Positions 7,478 to 15,867 are shown, counted from the first letter of the stretch. The stretch is 64,000 nucleotides of DNA from Lachnospiraceae bacterium 10-1 (GCA_000403495.2 KE159820.1:95563-159562), one strand, 5' to 3'. The notes: generated from the letters alone by a model not told the origin. Program-made: numbers and translations.

Positions 7478-9274
7478 TCAGCTTTTTTGATACTGGGAAT
7501 AATAAATTTCCTGATAAATCTCACAGCTTTCAAGAAGCTGCCTATGTGTTCCCATTCCTGCTGCTGCCCCATCATCCAGTACAATGATTTTATCTGCATG
7601 CATCAAAGAGGATGCCCGCTGGGATACAATAAATACCGTCGTATCCCCTTCCATGTCCTTAAGAGCTTTCCGCAGCTTTGCATCTGTTGCGTAATCCAAT
7701 GCCGAAGCGCTGTCGTCCAGAATCAATATCTCCGGCTTTTTCACTAATGCTCTGGCAATAGCCAGCCTCTGCTTTTGTCCTCCAGAAAGATTCCTTCCCT
7801 CCTGCTCCACAAATGCATCCAGCTTTTCATCCTTTTGTTCCACAAACTCCTTCGCCTGTGCAAGCGCAAGAGCCTGCCACAGTTCTTCGTCACTGGCCTT
7901 TTCATTGCCCCAGAGCAGGTTATCACGAATAGTTCCTTTAAATAAAACCGCCTTCTGCATAACAATACCGATCTTATTACGAAGCTCCGGCAGTTCATAA
8001 TCTCTCACATCCCTGCCATCCACTTTTACAGTTCCCTGTTCTACATCATAAAAACGGGGAATTAAATGTACCAGAGAAGTTTTTCCGGAACCGGTGCCTC
8101 CAATAATACCAATCGTTTCTCCTTTGCCCGCCTGAAAACTAATGTCTGTCAACGCCTCTTCCCCGCCTTCATGATAACGCATGGAAACATGGTCAAAGCA
8201 AACCTCCCCTGTTTGTCCAAAAGCTGCTGCCTCTTTTCTGCCAGTGTCCTGACTTGTTTTCTTTCCTCTTCCAGCCCCCTGATCCACTTCCCTCTCTCTG
8301 CCAGTTTCCTGATTTACCGACTGATTCATTCCTGCCGGTATTTGGAACACAGCCGCTACTCTGTTTCCACAGGCTGCCGCCTTTGTCACTGTTATAATCA
8401 GATTTGCCAGTTTCACTAGTTCCACTAATATTTGAGACATATAATTTACCAGTGCCACTACCTGCCCCTGTGTTAAAATTCCGTTTTCTACTCTTAGGGC
8501 ACCAGTATAAATCAGCCAAATCAAACCGCCGTTGATAATAATATAAGTAACCGGATTCATAAGCGAGGATATTTTTGCTGACATTACCTGCATCTGCTTA
8601 AGCACATCTGTCTGTCTGTCAAACTTTTCTATTTCATCCTGCTCTTTACCAAATGCACGAATCACCCTGATGCCTGTTAAATTTTCCCTTGTAGTGCCAA
8701 GTACCTGGTCTAACTGCCCCTGCACCTTTCCAAACAGAGGAATACTAATTAAAAGAATTCCAAAAACAACCAGCGCCAAAAGAGGAATCACTACCACAAA
8801 AATAAATGCTGCTTCCACATCCACCGTAAATGCCATAATCATTGCCCCGAATACAATAAAGGGCGACCGTAAAAAAAGCCGGAGCACCATATTAACGCCG
8901 GATTGAAGCTGGTTAATGTCACTTGTCATTCTGGTAATCAAAGAAGCAGTGCCCTGATGATCCATATTGGAAAAAGAAAGGCTTTGAATATGTTCAAACA
9001 ATGCATGGCGAAGCCTGGTGGCAAATCCTACCGCTGCTTTTGCAGCAAAAAACTGGGCTGTAACGGAACTGACAAGCCCGGTAACTCCAAGAGCTGCCAT
9101 AATCAGACACATTTTAATTACATATCCTTTATCATCATTTGCAATTCCCACATCAATCATGCTTGCCACTACCAATGGCACGATTAATTCAAAAGAGGCC
9201 TCCAGCAATTTAAAGGAAGGCCCCAATACCGTTTCTTTTTTATAATCCTTAAGATAGAGCAATAATTCTTTCAC
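7478..9274 (-). CDS. ABC exporter half-transporter, subunit A (degenerate ATPase)
   Basis: A 598-residue permease-ATPase partner of the downstream gene. Walker A is GGTGSGKTS and the signature is canonical LSGGQ, but Walker B reads ILILDDSASALD (Asp for the catalytic Glu) and the switch histidine is glutamine (IVSQRA). These are the changes of the non-hydrolysing site in heterodimeric exporters. Between membrane and ATPase domains (about residues 317-349) lies an extra hydrophilic linker of three related ten-residue units (VNQETGRERE, VDQGAGRGKK, TSQDTGRKEA). I choose GTG at 9274, preceded by AGGTGG, over GTG at 9286, which has no ribosome site. Confidence 0.88.
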   Translation of the reverse strand: MKELLLYLKDYKKETVLGPSFKLLEASFELIVPLVVASMIDVGIANDDKGYVIKMCLIMAALGVTGLVSSVTAQFFAAKAAVGFATRLRHALFEHIQSLSFSNMDHQGTASLITRMTSDINQLQSGVNMVLRLFLRSPFIVFGAMIMAFTVDVEAAFIFVVVIPLLALVVFGILLISIPLFGKVQGQLDQVLGTTRENLTGIRVIRAFGKEQDEIEKFDRQTDVLKQMQVMSAKISSLMNPVTYIIINGGLIWLIYTGALRVENGILTQGQVVALVNYMSQILVELVKLANLIITVTKAAACGNRVAAVFQIPAGMNQSVNQETGREREVDQGAGRGKKTSQDTGRKEAAAFGQTGEVCFDHVSMRYHEGGEEALTDISFQAGKGETIGIIGGTGSGKTSLVHLIPRFYDVEQGTVKVDGRDVRDYELPELRNKIGIVMQKAVLFKGTIRDNLLWGNEKASDEELWQALALAQAKEFVEQKDEKLDAFVEQEGRNLSGGQKQRLAIARALVKKPEILILDDSASALDYATDAKLRKALKDMEGDTTVFIVSQRASSLMHADKIIVLDDGAAAGMGTHRQLLESCEIYQEIYYSQYQKS

Positions 9275-9308
9275 AACTTTACCCACCTGTCATTTCATGT
9301 GTCATAAA

Positions 9309-10235
9309 TCAATTTAAGAAATTTTCTATAATAACAGCTTCAGCTTCTTCCCCGTTTAGCCCAAAGGTATTTAACTTAATAAGCTGTTCGTTATTAATTC
9401 TACCGATTGCAGCCTCATGTATAATGCCAGCGTCCACATGTTCCGCATCAATTTCCGGAATAGAACACACCTTTGCCTGATCCATAATAATAGAATCACA
9501 TTGAATATGGGCATGACAAAGCGCCCTTCCAACTGCCTTCGGATGAAAGACCTGTCTGGATTCTCCTCTTGCAACAGATCTGGATATGATCTGGGCTGAA
9601 CTTCCCCCTCCATTCAGGTAGACATCCATATTTGAAATGGCATTCTGCTTATCGTGCGTCATTAACTTTTCCATCACAAACAGTTTAGCATTTTCTCCCA
9701 TTTCCACCTGAGTTTCTCTCTTTGTGGAGTCCACTCCTTTAATCTGTACCGTGTCCAGTGTAAAAACTGAATTCGCCTCCAGAATAATCTTTGTCACCGG
9801 ATTTAATATTCTGCCTCCGGTTCCTTCTCCCTCACCATAATGCTTTTCCTCATAGCGTACATTGGCATTTTTCCCCACATGAAAGGTATGAATCCCGTCA
9901 TGTCTACTGTCATTACAGCCACTGTTGTGAATGCCGCACCCTGCCACGATAGTCACCTGTGCACCATCCTCTATATAAAAATCATTATAAACCACATCTG
10001 TAACCCCTGACTCAGTTACCACCACAGGGATATGCACCTGCTCATCCTTAGCCGCACCACTGATAAATACGTCAATGCCCTGTTTATCTTCTTTTCTTTT
10101 GATGGTTATATGCTCTGTATTTCCATGACACAGGGAATATCCGTTATATCTTAAGTTATATGCCCCTTCTTGTTTAAACCCTTCGCTATCTATTTTCTCC
10201 AAAACAGATTTTGTCATCTGATCAATATCCGCCAC
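9309..10235 (-). CDS. sufB: SufB/SufD-type Fe-S scaffold protein (SmsB-like)
   Basis: A 308-residue SufBD-core protein, shorter than E. coli SufB (about 495 residues). It has the beta-helix core (for example TIVAGCGIHNSGCNDSRHDGIH and GENAKLFVMEKLMTHD) and the C-terminal HIQCDSIIMD...IDAEHVDAGIIHEAAIGRINNEQL that defines the family. It lies 30 bases after sufC with no SufD, SufS, SufU or SufE nearby. This two-gene layout matches the minimal SUF-like (SMS) systems of archaea and anaerobic bacteria. The start is GTG at 10235 after AGGAAG. Confidence 0.88.
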   Translation of the reverse strand: MADIDQMTKSVLEKIDSEGFKQEGAYNLRYNGYSLCHGNTEHITIKRKEDKQGIDVFISGAAKDEQVHIPVVVTESGVTDVVYNDFYIEDGAQVTIVAGCGIHNSGCNDSRHDGIHTFHVGKNANVRYEEKHYGEGEGTGGRILNPVTKIILEANSVFTLDTVQIKGVDSTKRETQVEMGENAKLFVMEKLMTHDKQNAISNMDVYLNGGGSSAQIISRSVARGESRQVFHPKAVGRALCHAHIQCDSIIMDQAKVCSIPEIDAEHVDAGIIHEAAIGRINNEQLIKLNTFGLNGEEAEAVIIENFLN

Positions 10236-10265
10236 TTTACTCTTCCTTTCTTTTTCTGTTCTGAA

Positions 10266-10997
10266 CTATGCTTTATGTGATGCATTCATACAGACACAGC
10301 CGATATCTTCATTCATGAGTCCTGGCAGAACCTTTTCTTTTGTGTCCAAAGCTTCTATTTTTCCATCCTTAACAACCATGATCCGGTCTGCCATTTGTAT
10401 AATTCTCTCCTGATGGGATATTAAAATAAGACTTTCTTTTTTATCTGCATGAAGCTGTTCAAACTGCTTTACCAGCATGGAAAAACTCCAAAGGTCAATT
10501 CCGGCCTCCGGCTCATCGAAAATACATATTTTATGAGGCTTGGCCAGCACAGTTGCAATTTCCAGCCTCTTCATTTCCCCACCGGATAAGGTATTATCAA
10601 CTTCACGGTCTAAATATTCCCTTGCACACAAGCCAACACCGCTTAAATAATCACAGCATTTATTCTCCGGAAGTTCACATCCTGCTGCCAGTGAAAGCAG
10701 CCTTCTTACCGTCATTCCTTTAAATCTGGGCGGCTGCTGAAAGGCAAAACCAATTCCTGCATTTGCCCGCTCATCAATACGATAATGACTGATATCCTCA
10801 CCATCCATAAAAATGCTGCCTTCATCCGGTGTCTCAATTCCCATCATCAACTTGGCAAGAGTAGATTTTCCACCCCCGTTAGGTCCTGTGATCACCAGCA
10901 TTTCTCCGTCTTCCACAGTAAAGCTTACATCTTCTATAATGCTTTTTTCCAACCCATTTTCAAGGGGATGAAATACCAGATTTTTTACTTCAAGCAT
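10266..10997 (-). CDS. sufC: SufC-type Fe-S assembly ATPase
   Basis: A 243-residue ABC ATPase with Walker A GPNGGGKST, signature LSGGEMKR, Walker B KICIFDEPEAGIDLW and switch histidine LISHQER. The LSGGEMKR form and the EAGID loop are typical of SufC. It is cytosolic and should power the scaffold encoded 30 bases downstream. It begins 12 bases after degV, so all belong to one operon. No Rrf2/IscR-type regulator is encoded here. Confidence 0.9.
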   Translation of the reverse strand: MLEVKNLVFHPLENGLEKSIIEDVSFTVEDGEMLVITGPNGGGKSTLAKLMMGIETPDEGSIFMDGEDISHYRIDERANAGIGFAFQQPPRFKGMTVRRLLSLAAGCELPENKCCDYLSGVGLCAREYLDREVDNTLSGGEMKRLEIATVLAKPHKICIFDEPEAGIDLWSFSMLVKQFEQLHADKKESLILISHQERIIQMADRIMVVKDGKIEALDTKEKVLPGLMNEDIGCVCMNASHKA

Positions 10998-11009
10998 AAA
11001 CTAATTCCT

Positions 11010-11894
11010 CTATTTTAAATATTCATTGTATTTTTCATTGGTTTCATTTAAGAAAACAATCCCAAGAATGCCCGGGCCTGTATGTGCTCCAATGGCGCAT
11101 CCTACTCTGCCTTCCAAAAGTCCTTTTACATGGTACCTCTCTACCAGTTGAGCTTTGATATAATCATATGCCTCTTTATCCATTCCATAGCAGACGCCTA
11201 CCACCTGATTTTCCAGGTCAGCTCCCTTTTCTCCTACCATATCAAGAATTCTTTTCTGCGCTTTTTTCCAGCCGCGGACTTTTTCTACCGCCTTTAAGGA
11301 GCCATTCTCGTCAACAATAATGATAGGTTTAATGTCCAGCACCGTACCTGCCAAAAAGGAAGTTCTGGTGAGTCTCCCGCCTTTAAACAGATAATTAAGC
11401 TCCATAACCGTAACTGCATGTTCCATATGTTCACAGAAAAAGTGTGCCGCTTCAATAATAAGTTCCTTTGGTGCACCATTTTTCTGCATACAAAGCAGCC
11501 TTTCCACCACCAGTCCATAGCCTACGGATGCACATTTAGTGTCAATAATGATAAGCTTAAACTCCGGATATTCTTCCAGAATTTCTTCATAAGCTAAAGA
11601 AGCAGCATTAAAAGTTCCTGCAATTCCTGTAGAAAAACACATATACAGAACTTCATCTCCTCTTTCCGCAAAAAGGCGGAAATGCTCTTCAAACATAAAC
11701 TGACTTACATGATAAGTCTTTATCTCTTTTCCGGATGCCTGAATTTCATAAAATTGATCCGGAAAAATTGTATCTCCATCAAAATAATCCGTCCCCTCAA
11801 TTGTAACAGGGGTTGGGATTACATGAAGCTCATATTCGTTAATTACACTTTCAGGCACATCGGATGCTGAATCCGTAATAATACAAAAAGCCAT
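11010..11894 (-). CDS. DegV-family fatty-acid-binding protein
   Basis: A 294-residue protein beginning CIITDSASDVP, the hallmark N-terminus of the DegV family, with further motifs YHVSQFMFEEHF and CFSTGIAGTFNAA. Structures in this family hold one fatty acid; FakB members present it to a fatty-acid kinase. No kinase gene (fakA) is in the window. I start at 11894, because AAGGAGG lies seven bases before that ATG, whereas the ATG two codons earlier abuts the box. It is the first gene of the operon with sufCB and the ABC exporter. Confidence 0.9.
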   Translation of the reverse strand: MAFCIITDSASDVPESVINEYELHVIPTPVTIEGTDYFDGDTIFPDQFYEIQASGKEIKTYHVSQFMFEEHFRLFAERGDEVLYMCFSTGIAGTFNAASLAYEEILEEYPEFKLIIIDTKCASVGYGLVVERLLCMQKNGAPKELIIEAAHFFCEHMEHAVTVMELNYLFKGGRLTRTSFLAGTVLDIKPIIIVDENGSLKAVEKVRGWKKAQKRILDMVGEKGADLENQVVGVCYGMDKEAYDYIKAQLVERYHVKGLLEGRVGCAIGAHTGPGILGIVFLNETNEKYNEYLK

Positions 11895-12021
11895 TGTCAT
11901 CCCTCCTTAAATTGTAGCTATGTCAATTTTCCAATATAACTATACTACATTTACAAAATTTATGCATCTTAAAAATTTCTTAGCATAATATAAGGGAAAG
12001 CCATAACCACAGGACTTTGTT

Positions 12022-12519
12022 ATGTATACAGATCAAATTACCCCCCGAATTAATTTTACCCAGCTATTACTTTATGAACGCCCCAAAGCAGCCGCCTGGA
12101 TCACCGGCAATGCTGCCCATCCTACCCTCAGCGGTCTGGTAAAGTTCTATCAAACCAACTATGGAGGTGTATTAGTTGAAGCGGAAATCTTTGGACTTCC
12201 CAACATTGATACACAGGGTTCCAGCAATTTTTATGCCTTCCACATTCATGAATTTGGAGACTGTTCCGGTGATTTTCAAAAAGCCGGCGGCCACTATAAT
12301 CCGCAGGGCTCTATGCATCCGGATCATGCTGGTGATCTGCCGCCTCTCCTTGGCAATCAGGGCTATGCCTGGGCTTCCTTTTACGACAAACGTTTTACCA
12401 TCAATGAAATAATAGGAAAATCTGTTATTATACACGAAAACCGCGATGACTTTACTTCCCAGCCTTCCGGCGATCCGGGACCAATGATCGGATGCGGTGA
12501 GATAAGGCGCACTCTGTAG
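12022..12519 (+). CDS. sodC: Cu/Zn superoxide dismutase-like protein, no signal peptide
   Basis: A 165-residue protein with the full set of Cu/Zn-SOD metal ligands: FHIHEFGDC (two copper histidines), HYNP (bridging histidine), MHPDHAGD (zinc histidines and aspartate) and VIIHENRDD (last copper histidine). Both disulfide cysteines are placed as in the family (GDC and IGCGEI). The conserved active-site arginine just before the second cysteine appears to be methionine (GPMIGCG). There is no signal peptide, although bacterial SodC is normally exported. It is divergent from degV. It could be a low-activity SOD or a copper-binding homologue such as Bacillus YojM. Confidence 0.85.
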   Translation: MYTDQITPRINFTQLLLYERPKAAAWITGNAAHPTLSGLVKFYQTNYGGVLVEAEIFGLPNIDTQGSSNFYAFHIHEFGDCSGDFQKAGGHYNPQGSMHPDHAGDLPPLLGNQGYAWASFYDKRFTINEIIGKSVIIHENRDDFTSQPSGDPGPMIGCGEIRRTL

Positions 12520-12581
12520 GGCATATCATCTGCCCAACAAACTTCACCACGCTTTGCAAGCCATCCTTATATTAAATCACA

Positions 12582-12616
12582 CGTAAAGCCCCGGTCATTG
12601 CGATCAGGGCTTTACG
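12582..12616. terminator. Hairpin between convergent sodC and the purine operon
   Basis: CGTAAAGCCC (12582-12591) and GGGCTTTACG (12607-12616) form a perfect ten-pair stem between two convergent transcription units. The flanking T-runs are weak on both strands, so efficiency is uncertain. Confidence 0.55.
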
Positions 12617-12632
12617 AATTTTATCAGATAAT

Positions 12633-12848
12633 TCATTTTCCTTTTTGTTCTCCTGCTTCGACCTCTATTTCTTCCAAATCATAAAGGCGTCCTGTGGCAA
12701 AAGGACTTCCCACATCACATCTTCCATGATGATAGGTTTTCTCTGCTTTTTTCTCCGAAACCTTTTCCGATACCTCCACCTTTATCCGGCTGACTCCTGC
12801 CTCTGTCATAGAATCCAGCATTTTAATTACTTCATCCAAACGATCCAT
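12633..12848 (-). CDS. Conserved-looking small protein of unknown function
   Basis: A 71-residue, charged protein. The N-terminal third is a likely helix (RLDEVIKMLDSMTEAGVSRIKVEV); a later segment reads YHHGRCDVGSPFATGRLYDLEE, whose cysteine and histidines might bind a metal. I do not recognise it. It lies about 50 bases downstream of the AICAR formyltransferase gene on the same strand and ends just before the convergent terminator, so it is probably the last gene of the purine operon. The coding call rests on position and composition. Confidence 0.5.
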   Translation of the reverse strand: MDRLDEVIKMLDSMTEAGVSRIKVEVSEKVSEKKAEKTYHHGRCDVGSPFATGRLYDLEEIEVEAGEQKGK

Positions 12849-12900
12849 TAAGCTGCCTCCCGGTCTTTCTCATAATGCCCCAAATGTATTCCTGTCCGGA

Positions 12901-14079
12901 TTAATGATGGAACAGTCTGATACCGGTAAATGCCATTACCATATCATACTTATCGCAGCATTCAATTACCAGATCATCCCTGACAGAGCCGCCGGGCTGC
13001 GCAATATACTTTACGCCGCTTTTATTAGCTCTTTCAATATTATCGGAAAATGGAAAAAATGCATCTGAGCCCAAGGTCACATCCGTATTTCCATCAAGCC
13101 ATGCCCGCTTTTCTTCTCTTGTAAAAACAGGCGGTTTTACCTTAAAGCGTTTCTGCCATTCTCCTTCACGCAGCACATCCTCATACTCATCACCAATATA
13201 TACGTCAATAGTGTTGTCTCTGTCCGCACGTCCTAAAGAATCTACAAACTCTAAATCAAGTACCTGAGGTGCCTGACGTAAGTACCAGTTATCGGCCTTC
13301 TGTCCTGCAAGCCTGGTACAATGAACTCTTGACTGCTGTCCTGCCCCTATGCCGATAGCCTGTCCTCCTTTTACATAGCAAACAGAGTTTGACTGGGTAT
13401 ATTTCAGCGTTATTAATGAAATCTTCATGTCAATTACTGCCTCTTCCGGTAAGTCCTTATTTTTCGTTACAATGTTGGAAAGCAGATCTCCGTTAATATC
13501 CAGCTCATTTCTACCCTGTTCAAAAGTAATGCCATACACCTGCTTTCTTTCAATTTGCGCAGGCACATAAGAAGAATCCATCTGGATAATATTATAACCG
13601 CCTTTTTTCTTGGCCATTAAAAGCTCCATCGCCTCATCCGTGTACCCCGGTGCAATTACCCCATCGGAGACCTCTCTCTTAATCAGCCTTGCGGTATCTC
13701 CATCACACACATCAGACAGGGCGATAAAATCACCAAAAGATGACATTCTGTCTGCGCCTCTTGCCCTTGCATAAGCACATGCAAGAGGAGATAATTCCCC
13801 TAAATCATCCACCCAGTAAATCTTTGCAAGTGTATCCGTAAGAGGAAGGCCAACTGCCGCACCTGCCGGAGAAACATGCTTAAAGGAAGCTGCTGCCGGA
13901 AGCCCGGTTGCTTCTTTTAATTCCTTTACTAACTGCCATCCATTAAATGCATCTAAAAAATTAATATATCCGGGCTTGCCGTTTAAAACCGTAACCGGAA
14001 GATTACTTCCATCTTCCATAAAAATCCTGGAAGGTTTTTGATTGGGGTTACATCCATACTTCAATTGAATTTCGTTCAT
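12901..14079 (-). CDS. purH: Stand-alone AICAR formyltransferase (PurH C-terminal domain type)
   Basis: A 392-residue protein equal to the formyltransferase part of PurH, which transfers a formyl group from 10-formyl-THF to AICAR. Visible motifs are LKYGCNPNQKPS at the start, AAASFKHVSPAGAAVG (the catalytic Lys-His loop), YTQSNSVCYVKGGQAIGIGAGQQSRVHCTRLAG, and DAFFPFSDNIERA near the C-terminus. The N-terminal IMP cyclohydrolase domain of normal PurH is absent; a separate PurO-type cyclohydrolase is encoded just upstream. I start at ATG 14079 (GGAG six bases before), not 14091. Together the pair completes IMP synthesis. Confidence 0.93.
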   Translation of the reverse strand: MNEIQLKYGCNPNQKPSRIFMEDGSNLPVTVLNGKPGYINFLDAFNGWQLVKELKEATGLPAAASFKHVSPAGAAVGLPLTDTLAKIYWVDDLGELSPLACAYARARGADRMSSFGDFIALSDVCDGDTARLIKREVSDGVIAPGYTDEAMELLMAKKKGGYNIIQMDSSYVPAQIERKQVYGITFEQGRNELDINGDLLSNIVTKNKDLPEEAVIDMKISLITLKYTQSNSVCYVKGGQAIGIGAGQQSRVHCTRLAGQKADNWYLRQAPQVLDLEFVDSLGRADRDNTIDVYIGDEYEDVLREGEWQKRFKVKPPVFTREEKRAWLDGNTDVTLGSDAFFPFSDNIERANKSGVKYIAQPGGSVRDDLVIECCDKYDMVMAFTGIRLFHH

Positions 14080-14114
14080 ACTCTTCTCCATTTCTAATCT
14101 GTTTACACTGTTAA

Positions 14115-14828
14115 TTACTGATTCTTGTTCATAATCCGGGTTTCATACTGCCCTGTTGCAATATCAATATATCTTACAAACAAAGAAACCTTATTTTCTT
14201 CATTTAAGCTATTCCAGATCATATCTGTAAATTCTTCAATGTCATCTGAAATTCCTACCAGTTTCGGTTCTCCCTCAAAGCTGGGAAGGGGATTTCCATC
14301 ATGCATATAAGTATGAATAAAATGTCCTTCTCCCGCCACAGGATTTTCATAAGTATATGTATATCTATTGCATGCATCAGGATTTCCATTATTGCTTTTT
14401 AAGATAGACATAAAATAATCATATTTTCCACCTTCCAGCTGCATCATACCGGAAATGCGGGGTGTAAAGTTGGGGGCATCCGGCTCAAATTCCCTGCATC
14501 TTAAAGACTGTTCAAAGGTAATCCCCGCCTTCATTCCATCATAAACCGTATCTGTCTGATCTCCGTTTGTTACAATGGTTTTATTATTTAGCACCCTTAC
14601 CGGCGCATATATAATCAGACTGGGATCTTCCAGTTTAGAAGGATCAAAAGCTTCCGTTCTGATTCCCTCTCCTTCCACTGCAAAAATCCGATTGCGGCTG
14701 TTTCCGCTTCTTCCCATAATAAAATAGGCTGTTACCGCTTTCTTTCCATCCGGTGACTTTCCCATTACAATGCCTCTTCCCGGGTACGCATTTTCCTTTA
14801 ATTCCTGTGCAAGTGACAACATCTTCAT
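14115..14828 (-). CDS. purO: IMP cyclohydrolase, archaeal PurO type
   Basis: A 237-residue protein matching the PF07826-type IMP cyclohydrolase: N-terminal ENAYPGRGIVMGKSPDG, YFIMGRSGNSRNRIF, and NGDQTDTVYDGM. It should close FAICAR to IMP, the last step of de novo purine synthesis. This family was first described in archaea and replaces the cyclohydrolase half of PurH. It lies 35 bases upstream of the formyltransferase gene and directly behind a ZTP riboswitch. ATG 14828 has GGAGG eight bases upstream; ATG 14822 is a possible alternative. Confidence 0.9.
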   Translation of the reverse strand: MKMLSLAQELKENAYPGRGIVMGKSPDGKKAVTAYFIMGRSGNSRNRIFAVEGEGIRTEAFDPSKLEDPSLIIYAPVRVLNNKTIVTNGDQTDTVYDGMKAGITFEQSLRCREFEPDAPNFTPRISGMMQLEGGKYDYFMSILKSNNGNPDACNRYTYTYENPVAGEGHFIHTYMHDGNPLPSFEGEPKLVGISDDIEEFTDMIWNSLNEENKVSLFVRYIDIATGQYETRIMNKNQ

Positions 14829-14861
14829 TCCTCATTCCTCCATAATTTAGATTTTATTTAC

Positions 14862-14925
14862 GCTCCGCAGTCATCTTTATGTTAAACAACGTCTTCCATG
14901 CTCCGCATGTCATCCTTATGTCAAA
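14862..14925 (-). repeat. Pair of 25-base direct repeats in the purO leader
   Basis: Bases 14862-14886 and 14900-14925 are near-identical (one single-base gap and two substitutions), each starting GCTCCGCA on the plus strand. They lie between the riboswitch terminator and purO; the second overlaps the terminator T-run. No function is evident. Confidence 0.7.
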
Positions 14926-14963
14926 AACCGCCTGGGCGCACCTTTACCATGCTGCCCAGACGG
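14923..14963 (-). terminator. Intrinsic terminator overlapping the ZTP aptamer
   Basis: On the minus strand, CCGTCTGGGC (14954-14963) pairs with GCCCAGGCGG (14928-14937) and is followed by TTTTT. The first arm is also the conserved 3' part of the ZTP aptamer, so ligand binding and termination should exclude each other. This is the usual transcriptional ON switch of the class. Confidence 0.88.
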
Positions 14964-15040
14964 TCGGCTTATTATTTTATAATACACTCCCTGTAGGTTC
15001 TCCTACACAGGCTCATGCCCGTTTTCCGTCAGTCGCGTAT
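14953..15040 (-). ncRNA. ZTP/ZMP riboswitch (pfl motif)
   Basis: On the minus strand the sequence shows GCGACTGACGG near the 5' end, then CGGGCATGAGCC and ACAGGGAGTG, then the diagnostic GCCGACCGTCTGGGC at the 3' end. The last block is the hallmark of the pfl motif, which binds the purine intermediate ZMP (AICAR) or ZTP and signals shortage of 10-formyl-THF. The downstream genes consume ZMP and formyl-THF, exactly as expected. Confidence 0.93.
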
Positions 15041-15048
15041 CTGCCTAT

Positions 15049-15077
15049 ATAATAAAGGAAGTTTCAATAAATTGCAA
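15049..15077 (-). promoter_or_regulatory. Promoter of the riboswitch-purO-purH operon
   Basis: TTGCAA (15072-15077) is 17 bases from TATTAT (15049-15054) on the minus strand, placing the transcript start a few bases before the aptamer. This separates the purine operon from the short-chain dehydrogenase gene upstream. Confidence 0.6.
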
Positions 15078-15120
15078 GGCTATAGCAAGCGAAATTTCTA
15101 ATGTCGTTAACTATAAAATA

Positions 15121-15867
15121 TTATGCTCTGCATGCACCGTCTACAGATAAAATTTCACCTGTCACATACCCTGCAAGGTCACTGGCCAGATAGAGGAATG
15201 CGTTTGCAACTTCCTCCGGTTCTCCCGGCCTTCCGAACGGAATTTTAGCAGAAATTGCATCTACCATCTGCTGTGGAAGCGCTGCCACCATATCTGTCTT
15301 GGTCACCCCCGGTGCAACTGCATTTACTCTGATCTTATCCTTACCCAGTTCTCTTGCTAAAGAGATTGTCATTCCATTAACTGCCCACTTACTTGTAGGA
15401 TATCCAACACCCGCCGGCTGACCGGAAATACTTACCATAGAGCTTGTGTTAATAATACAGCCACCGCCCTGTTCCTTCATAATCCTGGCCGCCGGAAGAA
15501 TCGCATAAAATAATGCGTTTACATTTAAGCTGATGGCCTTGTCAAATTCTTCCGGTGTATAGTTGTAAAGTGGTGTATTTTGAGAAATTCCAGCGTTATT
15601 AACTAAAATATCAATTTTTCCAAATTTCTCCTTAACTGCAAGAATTGCTTTTTCAACTTCTGACGCATCTGTCAGTTTTGGGAACATTCCGTCCACTTCC
15701 CACTGACTGTTTTCTTCTTTCAATTTTTCAAGTGCCTTATCCACCGTTTCCTGTCTGGAACCAAACAAAACAACCTTTGCACCATTTGCAAGATACTTGC
15801 GCACAATCTCAAATCCGATTCCTCTTGTTCCGCCTGTTACAATTGCTACTTTTCCCTCTAATAACAT
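15121..15867 (-). CDS. Short-chain dehydrogenase/reductase, possible hydroxysteroid dehydrogenase
   Basis: A 248-residue classical SDR: GGTRGIGFE nucleotide loop, NNAG, catalytic Ser in NTSSMVS and YPTSK, and the C-terminal GYVTGEILSVDGA. Overall it resembles the BaiA/hydroxysteroid dehydrogenase and FabG branch. After the second strand it reads FGSRQETV, where BaiA-type NAD enzymes carry an acidic residue; the arginine suggests NADP(H). It follows a ROK regulator gene by about 50 bases, with a likely TATAAT in the gap. The substrate cannot be assigned: a sugar, polyol, steroid or acyl-ACP carbonyl are all possible. Confidence 0.82.
   Translation of the reverse strand: MLLEGKVAIVTGGTRGIGFEIVRKYLANGAKVVLFGSRQETVDKALEKLKEENSQWEVDGMFPKLTDASEVEKAILAVKEKFGKIDILVNNAGISQNTPLYNYTPEEFDKAISLNVNALFYAILPAARIMKEQGGGCIINTSSMVSISGQPAGVGYPTSKWAVNGMTISLARELGKDKIRVNAVAPGVTKTDMVAALPQQMVDAISAKIPFGRPGEPEEVANAFLYLASDLAGYVTGEILSVDGACRA

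Noticed and set aside
8193..8519. A 108-codon frame on the minus strand rich in Gly, Ser and Lys
   Set aside because: It is the repeat-bearing linker region of the exporter gene read in another frame.
5658..9274. The exporter ATPase changes as pseudogene decay
   Set aside because: Both frames are intact and the Asp and Gln changes are exactly those of the degenerate site in known heterodimeric exporters.
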